DNA of 64,000 nt from G965218495 sp965218495 (GTDB lineage Bacteria; Bacteroidota; Rhodothermia; Rhodothermales; Bin80). Shown piece after piece: positions 53,501 through 64,000 of the stretch. Both the position numbers and the translations under genes were made by a program. The stretch lies in assembly GCA_965218495.1 (NCBI GenBank), contig OZ244626.1, positions 3,224,001 through 3,288,000 on the forward strand. Direction: 5' to 3'. Every line of letters begins with the position of its first letter. Position 1 is the first letter of the stretch. A model generated the notes under the pieces. The model saw only the letters and a program-made list of their open reading frames with translations. It did not search any database and was not told where the DNA came from.

Positions 53501-56500
53501 TCAGGCTCCGTTTGACCTCCTTGCTCTCGTCGAAGGACTGGGCATTCAGATACCCATGGATGTGGTGCAGATAGGTCCCAAAGCCATGCCGGTGGCTGAG
53601 CCAACGCACCATCATCATGGGGCTGCGCCGGTCAAAGGTGCGATCGTTCACCATGATGATGCTTGGCCGCCATTCGTCATAAACCTCTTCGCGGCGTTGC
53701 CGTTGGAGCCTCACGTGCATGTAGCGCATGGCCTGCGTCATGACCCCTTGGAACATGGCGGCCAAATCACCTTCGCCCCCCTTGGTTCGCTTCATGCCCT
53801 GGTAAAGCACTGCCATCATCAGCAGGGCCAGAAACGCAAACAGCGGGTCCATCTGGAACATCATAAAGAGACACATTACCGCACCGAGGAGGCTGACATA
53901 CCACCGGGACCGAAAGGTTGGCCGATAGCTGGGGCGCGCAGCAAAGTGTTCCAGAAAACTTATGGCGCAGAGCGCGCCATAAGTCACCATAAAGAACATC
54001 GAGATGAGACGCGCAACAATGTTGACGTTGCCCAGGAGCACGATGATAAGCGCCATAACGCCAGTAATCAGCGTCGCGTTACGGGGCTCGTTCAGGGTTC
54101 CGTGCCCGTGTGCCAGCCACCCGCTAATACCATTGCCCGGGATGTTCTCATCCGCGCCTAGCGCCTGGAGCGTGCGTGGTGCTACCAGCATCGACCCAAT
54201 AGCGCTGCTGAGCGTTGCGCACCCCAAGCCAATCAGGATGATTGGCCCCCACCAGGCGATGTCCGCCATGATGAGCTGATTTGCGGCCAGGGCATCCGGC
54301 GGCGCCGAGTAGTGCAGCTTGAGCACGATGCAGATGTAGGCGATCATACCGACGACCGTCGCTGCCAGTGTGCCCCGTGGCAGGGACACCCTGGGATTCT
54401 TAAGGTCTCCAGAAAGCCCCACGCCAGCCGTCATGCCGGTAAAGGCAGGAAATACGATGGCAAAGACCACAAAGAACGCGTCAGGGTTGGCAATTTTCGC
54501 TCCCAGGGAGATCGCGCCCTGCTCGAAGCCGTCCACGGGTTTGCCGAGGAAGAACATCGCAAGGCTTGCAATGAGCACGGCCACCACCACGTACAGCACC
54601 TTGATGCCCACGTCTGCGCCTTTGTAGAGCACCGTTGCCATAAGCCCGAGAAGCGCCGGCACCGACACAAACCGGACATCAAATGGAAGTCCCACCAGCT
54701 GTTCAAATCCTTCCGCAAGCGGCGTAAATGCCTCCGCGAGGGCAATAATGTAGAATGCTACTGAGATGGCCTGCGAAAGGTAAAGTGAAATGCCTATGAC
54801 ACCGCCGATGGTGGTGCCAAACGACCGGGAAATGATAAAGTACTCGCCGCCACCTTCCACTTTCCGATTGGTAGCGATTTCCGCGAGGGCCAACGCAGTA
54901 GGGATCGTTACAAGGTGGCCGAGTCCAATAATGAAAAAGACCCCTAAAAGCCCAACATTTCCTACGGCATATCCGAACCGCAGAAACATGATCGCACCGA
55001 GGATGGTGCTGATCCCGGTAAGGAAAACGGGCAAGGCTCCGAATCCATGCCCGGTTCGGGACTCCGCTAGGTGCGAACTGCCTTCCATCGTCAACCTGTC
55101 TGGCCAAGCTCCGCTAGCGGCCGCCAATTGGGGCATCCAAGCTCTTCAGGCATGCGGCCACCATCAAAGGCGCAAAAAGGCTAGCCGGTCATCTGTGCCC
55201 AGATGGTGCAGTATCCTAACGGGTGAACGGGTCCCTTAACGGTCTGGCACGTGCCACATCCGGTGCCGGATTCAGGCACGACGTAGAGTGCACAGTTCGC
55301 GCAATTCTTGCCCTCTTCAGGCGAGGTATCAGTATACTGCAACGACGTGCGCAGGGTGATGTCCGCTTCCGCCAGACCGCTGGTATCCTGACAGGTAAAG
55401 GAATCGTCGGCAGCAGCCGCGTCGTCCATCGGCGCCGCATCTTCCATCGGCTCGTCGGTCGGCGCCATATCCGCACTATCGCCGCCGCCACATCCCGCGA
55501 TCGCCGTGCCCGTGCCAACGGCCCCGGCGATGCCCAAGACCTTTAAGAATCCGCGTCGTGTAAAATCTGTCATGCTCCCTCAAATGGATGTTCGAAACAA
55601 CGGCCAAGCCCAATAATACCTTAACTCATCGGTAGTTTCCAACACGTGGCACAAGTTTTCTAGCTACGCATGATTTTCATCTACTCTGGTTGCAACCGAA
55701 CACACCGGCCCATACCCTTGCAGCGAGTGCCTTCGGATTTTTTTGCCCTTACGCAAGAAGATTAGGGAATCCGGTGCCGCCCCCTCGTGGGCCATCCCGG
55801 AGCTGTACCCGCAATTGTAGGCTGCGCTAGGGACTTCACGTCCCAAGCGGGGGAATACGCCGGAGCATGCAGTCACTGTCTACGGATGGGAAGGCTGCAG
55901 GCTTCTCCCTGCTATGCGCGGCGAGTCAGGAAACCTGCCGAAGGCTACACGCCAGCAACCTCCGGGAACTGGGGTCTGCGGCCCGGCACTACTGCGTTGG
56001 TGCGTGGCCTGGACCGCAAATGTATTGGGGTCCAGGCATGAAGCGGCTCCTGCTGTGCCTTATCGTATTTCCGCCGGCTATCGCGCGTGCGCAGGATAGC
56101 ACGCGCCATGCGCTCCCGACGGTTACCGTCACGGCAACGCGCCAGCCGGTCGCTGCGCATCTGTCGCCCTTCAGGTCCCAGGTTGTCAGCGCCGCTCTTA
56201 TACGCGACATGGGTGCGGAAACCGTGGCCGATGTCCTGGCAGCATGCAGCGAATTCTATATCCGGCGCTATAGCGGTGGTCTGGCAACGCTTTCGCAGCG
56301 TGGCCAAGCCACATCTTCGACGCTCATCCTCCTTGATGGGCACCGGATCGCCAGCCCCTCCCTGGGGCAGCTCGACCTGTCACTGCTGCCTTCACTTTTC
56401 CTGACTAGTGTTGAGATAACCGCCGGCCCCGGCTCGTCGGCCTATGGTCGCGACGCTGTGGGCGGCGTGGTGCACCTGCGAAGCCGCATCAATGAGGGCG

Positions 56501-59500
56501 GGCATGCGCGCAGTCCGCTACGCCTGGAGATGAGTGGGGGTTCTTACGGCAAGCGGGTGATGAGCCTTGCGGCATCACATCGCCGGGGGCGCGTTGTGGG
56601 CACTCTGGCTGGGGAGTACGACGCTTCCACCGGCGACTTCCCCTATCGCAACAAAGCGCTTTTTCCGCCGCGCGAGGCGCCGCGCCACATTCGGATCACT
56701 GAGCCTTGTGCAGGCAAACGGACGGTGGAGCCTGGCAGCTTTGTACAACGATTCAGAGCGCGGCCTTCCCGCGATTCATTCCACGCTGCCAAGTCTGGAG
56801 CGACAATGGGACGAGTACATGCGGATTTGGACGCATGGATCGCAAAGCTTTTCGTGGGGCACGCCGCGGATGAGCGGACTGGCCCAGGTGGGCGCGCTGC
56901 GCAATCAAAACGGCCGGATAAGGATTGACGACACTGGCCGCACCTTCATCGGCACAGCCACGATCGAGGCAACCCTTGCGCCCAGGCTCAGCTGGCAAGT
57001 AGGCGGCGGGCTGGAAGGCGGCTACGGAAAAGCCACGCACCCGAGTCTGGCCAAGGATGCCCAAGAAAAGCACGCTGCCGCATTCGCGCAGGCTACCGCT
57101 ACCTACGGGCCCCTTGCCCTGTATTCTGCACTCCGCCAGGATGTTTACCTGCGAGCGGCCGCAGGTGGCACTGAGTCCGCGGCTCGGCGCCAGCGTTCGC
57201 CTGCTGCGCAGAGTGCACGCCAAGGCCTCGCTCGGGCGTGCATTCAGGGTACCTACATTCAACGACCGGTACTGGCAGCCAAGCGGTAAACCGCTACTGA
57301 GGCCCGAGCGTAGCTGGACTGCTGACGCGGGCGTGCAGAGTTGACCGCGTTCGTCAGCCACAACACGGATGAGATCATCTGGGCCCCAACCAGGCGGGCT
57401 ACTGGGCACCGGACAATGTCAGACAACGAATCTTGCGCGGCCTTGAGGCTTCGCTGGCGGCCAGGCTTGGGCTTACGCGACGCGCTGGCGCCTCGGCTGG
57501 GGTGCACTACACCTGCACGAGCGCAGGCAGCGCAGCAGACATGCGGTTGATTCCACGAAATCAGCTCAAAGGACACCTAACGGTGCGCCTTTTCACGCCA
57601 AATCAAGCGCGTCGCTTGACGCTCTTCTCCTCGATTCGATTCACAGGAACACAGGCAATTTCGTCCGAAGACTCGGCGCACGCTTTCGTCCTCGTGGACA
57701 ATCAACTTCGTCTGCATCTGCCTTTGAAAGAACATGCGCTGGTTGTAGGCTTGGCCAGCGAAAACGCGCTAAATACGCGCTACGAGTTCTTGCCTTCGCA
57801 GCCAATGCCGCCGCGCCAACTGCGACTTGATGTAACACTCACCCTCTAACCTTCCTCTCAGCCATGCAACGGACCCTGTTTAACGCCGCCGCCCTGGTGG
57901 CATGCCTTGTAGTTTCCACCTCTGCTTCGGCCCAATATTTCCACGAGGTTTACGTTGCCAATCAGGGCAACTTCTCTGATAACAACGGATCGGTCACCTT
58001 CTTCGACGCAAATGCACCCACGCCCAATAGCACGCAGATCCTGGAGGATTTCGGGACCCTCCTTCAGAGCCTCACCTTGCATGATCGCACATTGTACATC
58101 CTCTCCAACACGTCTCACAATGTGGACATCATCGACCTGTTCACACATATGCGCGAGTCCCCGATCACGGGTATCCCGTCCCCGCGGTACATGGCTGTGG
58201 TTGCTGCGGACAAGGCGTACGATTCTAATCTCTACGATGCGCAAGTCACCGTCATTGATCTTGCGTCGCGTGCCGTGATGGGCACGATACCCGTCGGCAC
58301 CAACCCGGAGGACATCGCCGTCGTGGGCAACCTTGCCTTTGTAGCCAACTCGGGATTTGGTGCCGACAGCACGGTAACGGTAATTGTCGTGGCGGCCGAC
58401 ACGGTCGTCAGCACGATAGATACGGGCTGCGATGGGCCACGCCACCTCGAGGTGGATAACGAGGATGAGGTGTGGGTATTCTGCAATGGCAACACCGTCT
58501 ACAACGACGACTACACCGACGTGTTGGAGCGCACCAATGGCGCAGTGGTGATCCTGGACGGAACTACGGGCGCCGTGAAGGCGACGCTCCCGCTTGACAG
58601 TCAAGTCGGCGCTTCCAGCGCTGGGCAGGATGTGTTCTTTGCTTATCAAAACCAGGAGATGTTTCTGGTGCGGGGCAGCGAAAAGCTCATCCTGATCTTT
58701 TCTACGGCCACCAACCAGTACAAGGAGACTATTGCCCTTGCCGGCGACGAAAACGTTGGCGCCGTGGCCTACGATTGCGGCCGTTACGAATTGTACGCCG
58801 CGCGCCTGGATGCCGACAACCCATACACGGAGGCGGGGTTTGTGACAATTCACAGCCGTGATGGTGCGATTCTGCGCCAGTTCGCGACTGGCATCGCGCC
58901 TGCGCATTTCGTAGTGACGTCCGGGACTATCCAGGCTACCGACGACCTTGCGTCCTCGCCCGAGGGTTTCGCCTTGGTATCCAGCTATCCAAATCCGTTT
59001 GCGGAGCGCACCTCGCTTTCATTTGAGTTGACAGCGCCGCGGGTTGCGCACCTGACGATAGTCGATGTGCTGGGACGGGTCGTGGCGCAGCCGTTGCAGG
59101 GCTTCATGGCTTCGGGCGTGCATCAAGTGACTTGGGATGCGCAGGGATTGGCGCCCGGGACGTACTACGCTAGGCTAGCGAGTGGCCAAGCGGTCTCTAC
59201 CCGGCCCCTGATCCTCGTGCACTAGCTTGAATCCCACGGGCGCTAGGCAGTGGGGATTAAGACTCGAATACCTTTCGCCCAATCCGGGCTACATGCCAAG
59301 AGATGGTGAATGCTTGAGAATGGTGCAATTGGCCTCTGGATTGCAGGATTGGCTTCGACCAATGAGGTTCACGCGGGGTGATTTGCGCCAAAGCCTAAGT
59401 GTAGCGCAAACTTGCATCCGCCTGGTTGCTTTGTGAGTGCTCTTGCAATAAAGCGGCTATTCCTGCGAATAGGGAGACGCCACATGCCCTGCCTGCCATC

Positions 59501-62500
59501 TCATTTCCCGGCAGGGTCGCTTGTGAGTTGCGGATGTGCCCGAGCTCAGGTCTATTTGTTTGGCGGAAATGCGCATGTGTTGTGTCCGACATTTGCAGAG
59601 ATCCGCGACACCAACCGTGTTTAACTGCTCTTCAACTGCCACGTGGCGCCACGTCCGTGACCGCTCGTTTCTACCAAGCCCAGCTTTCGCAGTAGCGCCA
59701 GATTGTCCTGAACCGTTCTGCGGGCTGGCGGTGTCTGGAGTAGCTCCATAATCCCAGAGATTGGTATGGGTCCGCGCGCTGCAAAAATGCCCAATAGCTC
59801 ACGCTGGAGTGCGGAGAGGGCATGCTCCACGCGGCTAGGTGCCACGTAGCGGCGTGGACGAAAGCGCACGATGACGGCTCCGGCCTGCTCTTCGATTTCG
59901 TAGGCGGCAAGTCCGGCTGCTTTGGTAAGCTCGACCATCTTGAGCGTGCCGCGCCCCCATGCTTCGATCAGCCCCCGGCGATAAAACACGTTAGCGACTA
60001 GCGGATTCCATGGCCGTGACGGATGTTGACGCATGAGGTCGGCAGGAGTCTGACCGAAGGGCAAGCTTCCGATACTCGAAATCTCCAGTCGTTCGTCATA
60101 AATGGCAATGGCAAGAAACCCCGATCCGGTGGCGTAGTTGAGGTGGCAAATCGCGTTGGCCAGCGCTTCGCGCAGTGCCTCAAGGGGTACAGCGGGTCGT
60201 CAATGCGGTCGAAGAGATTGGGGGACAATGCCGCCCGGCAACGGGAAGGTGCTGTCTTAAGAATTGCTGCGCTTTAACAAAGAGATCGAAGGCATGACCG
60301 TAGGCCTGCCGGCTGTCTTCGAACGCACTCTTGGTAGTCTCACGAAATCGGGCCAGGCGAAGCAGGCAGTGTGTGTAGGACGGAAACACACGGTTGGCCT
60401 TGCCGAAAAGCACTACGGCGGCGTTGAGAATATGACCATTTGCGATGAGACCCAAGCCCAGCAGCAGACGCTCTGGGTCTCGTATGCATGGCTCATCAAT
60501 GCGCCCGCGCCGTATGGCCTCGTCGACCGTGCGCGTTATCTCTGCGTGATCCAGATCCTGCACGCCTAGCTGCTGAGCTGGCATCAACTCCCAGCGCCGA
60601 GTTGAGTGCATGCGCTCTTCCAACAAGCGCTCGTACTGCGACTGTGGCATCACGCTCGTGGTAGGTCCCTGGCGTACGCACGGCCTACCGTCATAGGAAT
60701 AGGGGCGACTTCCTCCACTGGTGACGGAAAGAACGATTACACTGAGCCTGTCATCAAGCGGTACGATGTCCGGATCAAGCAGCGTGTATGGCTCGATGCG
60801 GCGCAGCTCGTGGATCAGCTTCTCGGCTGTCTGTGTCGATACTTCCTAGCCGACAATGTCCCCGCGGTCCATGACTCCGAAGAGCGCAGATCCACCGCCG
60901 CCGTTCAGCATGGCGCAGACCGTTTTCGCCGCGTCGCTACGCCTGCCTGTTGACAGCTTAAACTCTACTCCAGGCGCCTCACCGCCAGCCGCGACGGCCT
61001 CCAATTCCGTGCGTGTCGTGCCTCGAATACGCTGACTCTTTGCTGCAGAAGGCAGGAAAGCTTAAAATAGGGTAGTTCTGAATTCCGCCGTGCTCGATTG
61101 CGTGCAGGCGTTTGGCGCTTGCGAACTTGCGATTCTCAGAATAACTGGGACTTGGTTTCCGAGGTCGCAGACAGTTATAATTATTGTGTTACAGGAATGG
61201 GTGAGCTACCGCGGTGCGGCAGCTTCCCTGACAATCACCGCCGCAGGGACTCGGCTATGAATTCGGCGAGCAAAGAGGCCCCAGTTGTCCTCCTCGTTGA
61301 CGACGAGGACGACATCCTCGACCTCCTGACCTACAACTTCCGGCGCGCCGGGCTCGCTACGGAGACTGCCTTGGATGGGCAGACGGCGCTGGAGGTCGCG
61401 CGGCGACAACCGCCCGACCTGGTCGTGCTGGACATCATGATGCCGCGCATGAATGGACATGATACGTGCCGCGCCTTTCGTCAGGACCAGCGGCTGCGCC
61501 ACATTCCGGTCCTGATGCTCACCGCCCTGTCGGGGGACGACGATCACATCAAGGGTCTGGACGTGGGCGCGGACAGCTACCTGCCCAAGACTGCCAGCAT
61601 CCGTGTCATCATATCCCAAGCCAAAGCGCTGCTGCGCGGGGTAAGACGACAAAACCAGCCTGCAGCGCGCCTGCTGGTAAATGACCTCGAAATTGACCGC
61701 GATCGCTACGTCGTCTTCCGCCATAGCGAAGGCAAGCGGGTAGCTATGCGCTTTCCGCGTAAAGAGTTTGAGCTCCTGTATTTCCTGGCAAGCTCACCAG
61801 GACTCGTCTTTTCCCGGCGCGAGCTCCTTGACCGGGTCTGGGGTACCGACGTGTACGTTGTGGACCGAACCGTAGACGTACATGTCCGAAAGATCCGCGA
61901 AAAGCTGGGCGCAAAGTTTATTGAAACCATCAAAGGCGTAGGCTACAAGTTCGCAGAGCAGCCCTGATCGTTGGCACTTGCCATGACCGCACATGGCCGT
62001 CACACATCGCTTATCCGTGAGCATAGCACTGAGTGCAGCCGGGGCCAGCGCCCTGTCACTCATGGTGCTGGCATTCCTGAATGCTGGCGTGCCATCATGG
62101 GCCGCGGTGCTGGGCATAGCCATAGTAGGCCTTGGAACGTATTGGGCAGCTACGCTACTGCTTAAGCGACGGCTCGCCCAGGCCCAAACTATCGTTGAGG
62201 AAATCCATCGCGGCAACTTCGAGGCGTTGGGAGGACGCAGGACTGAACGCGCCAGCGATGAGTTGGATACGCTGATCCGGCTCATCAACGAAACGGGACT
62301 TGGCGTCCAGCTCAAGATGCGGGAGCTGGAGCGTATAGAGCACTATCGCCGGGAATTCCTGGGCAACGTCTCGCACGAGCTCAAAACACCCATCTTTTCT
62401 ATTCGCGGTTTTGCAGACACGCTACTGGATGGGGCGCTCAATGACAAAGCGGTACGCCGCTCCTTCGTGGAAAAGATACAGCATAACGCGGTGCGCCTAG

Positions 62501-64000
62501 GCAACTTGGCGGAGGACCTCTCCGAGGTCGCGCGCATCGAGATGGGCGAGCTGACCATGACTATGGCGCCGTTCAGCCTGCGCAACGTGGTGCGCGAAGT
62601 CGCGGAGTCCATTGAGCCACTTGCTGCTGGTCTGGACGTAACCGTGCGCCACACCATCGGAGCCTCGCTGCCCGCAGTGAGCGGTGACCGAGAGCGAATT
62701 CGGCAGGTGCTGTCCAACCTCGTAGATAACGCCGTCAAATACAGCAACCCGGGTGGACACGTTGAAATCGGCGCCCGCCAACTGCCAACCCACCTGGTTA
62801 AGGTATCCGTAGTGGATGATGGCATTGGCATTGCTCCCGAACATGTCGGACGCTTGACGGAGCGATTTTTTCGTGTTGGCACGAGCCGCTCGCGCAGCCA
62901 CGGTGGGACGGGCCTGGGGCTGGCCATCGTCAAGCATATCCTTGGCGCCCACGGCAGCCAACTCATGATTGAGAGTCATCTTGGTCGTGGCTCTACGTTT
63001 GGGTTTTCTCTGCCGGCTGTCACAGAGAGCACCGAGCCGTAGCCAGCGCAAATAGCCGCTCAACCTGCGGACGCAACATCGCCAGCGACCCGCTGTTGTC
63101 GATCACATAGTCTGCGCGCCGCTTAAGCTCATTTGGCGGCAGCTGGTGCCGCATCCGCACGCGCACCGCCTCCACTGTTACACCATCGCGCGCCATGACA
63201 CGTTGGATACGAACGGACTCCGGCGCATCAACTACAGCAACGCCGTCCAGCATCGCGTCCAGGCCGGACTCATAGATTAGCGCGGCCTCATGCACCAATA
63301 GCGCTGCCCGATCACGAACCGCTGCTTCGCGTTCTGCCGCAAAGGCCGCTCGTACACGCGGGTGCACAATGGCGTTCAGACGATCCAGTGCTTCGGCATC
63401 ACCGAAGACCTGCGAAGCGAGCCAGGCGCGATTGAGCGCGGGCGTATAGGACTGGACACCAAAAGCCTCAATAACCTCCTGACGCACGGCCTCCGAGCGC
63501 TCCATGAGGTCCTTCGCCACAACATCGGCTACAAAGAGGCTTGCGCCAAGCGACTGCAACATGCGGCACGCGGCACTCTTGCCGCTGCCAATGCCGCCGG
63601 TAATGCCCAAAGTCCGTGTCATGCCTTACAAGCTCCAGACCACTGTGAGTGTTACCATTGGTATGAGCCGACGGGTGCCCTGGCGCGCGGATGCGCGGAT
63701 GTGAGCAGCGGACAGTTCTGGAAGATCCCCGTACAGCCGGTGATAGACTCGCTGGATGTTCGCCCAGACATCCAGGCGCATAGCAGAGGGCTGCCGCTGC
63801 CAGAAGATGGCAGCTGTAGGACCCATCTGCCGGATCCAGCGGCGCCCGGGTCGCAAAATTGTGCCGGTGAGCACACGACCCTCGCTGTCTCGCAACACCT
63901 CGCCACTGGGCCCGACCCTGGTGTAGCGCACCGCCGCCGCCCGATCATAGTCCGAGCGCAGGTACAGGCGCCACCCGATGTCGGCGCGCAAGCGGCGCCC

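Overview
The window looks like part of a chromosome from a moderately GC-rich member of the Rhodothermota/Bacteroidota, probably a marine or other aerobic heterotroph. The main clue is the type IX secretion (T9SS) C-terminal sorting domain with a YPNPFNP-like motif on several secreted proteins. A CreD-like protein, a PVC-type cytochrome dehydrogenase, many N-terminal lipoproteins, and starts with little or no Shine-Dalgarno sequence fit the same picture. No 16S rRNA or other decisive marker is present, so the assignment is an inference.

Layout. 1-10.6 kb: an array of very similar secreted subtilisin-like proteins on the minus strand (one cut by the left edge, two complete), duplicated together with non-coding flanks, plus an unrelated plus-strand subtilase between two of the copies. 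10.6-21.7 kb: an accessory, partly decayed stretch with a broken IS21 istB, a membrane protein built from three tandem repeats, an IS1380 element, a lipoprotein sulfatase, a beta-propeller lipoprotein and an IS1634 element with clear ends. 21.9-33.4 kb: an oxidative catabolism region (DUF2911 protein, PhyH dioxygenase, PVC-type cytochrome dehydrogenase, MFS transporter, FAD/Fe-S dehydrogenase, sorbosone-type dehydrogenase) ending in ruvB. 33.5-40.8 kb: rpoN, small and membrane proteins, an M1 peptidase, hisE-hisG and a class A beta-lactamase-like hydrolase. 41.2-42.9 kb: a two-gene islet (DUF5131 three-Cys protein plus its TcmP partner) set in gene-free DNA. 43.6-55.6 kb: housekeeping and transport genes (RNase III with two dsRNA-binding domains, gcvP, creD-like, glycogen synthase-like, two convergent cation-chloride-cotransporter-like permeases, a HiPIP). 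55.7-59.2 kb: a cobalamin riboswitch, a btuB-type receptor gene broken by several frameshifts, and a T9SS-exported beta-propeller. 59.6-64 kb: an AlbA_2-type ATP-binding regulator pseudogene, a PhoB/PhoR-like two-component pair, coaE and the end of a possible outer-membrane protein.

How genes may work together. The PVC-dehydrogenase and PhyH genes are three bases apart, and ruvB, the sorbosone-type dehydrogenase and the FAD/Fe-S dehydrogenase are also tightly spaced. The MFS gene lies between the two operons, suggesting uptake and oxidation of a hydroxylated or sugar-acid substrate. The cobalamin locus resembles Bacteroides BtuB/BtuG pairs, but its receptor appears broken and its propeller carries a T9SS anchor rather than a lipobox. 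The observations most worth following are the TcmP/DUF5131 islet with its apparent one-base frameshift, the double-dsRBD RNase III, the Asp-to-Glu change at the catalytic position of the arrayed subtilases, the triple-repeat membrane protein and the BtuG-like propeller.
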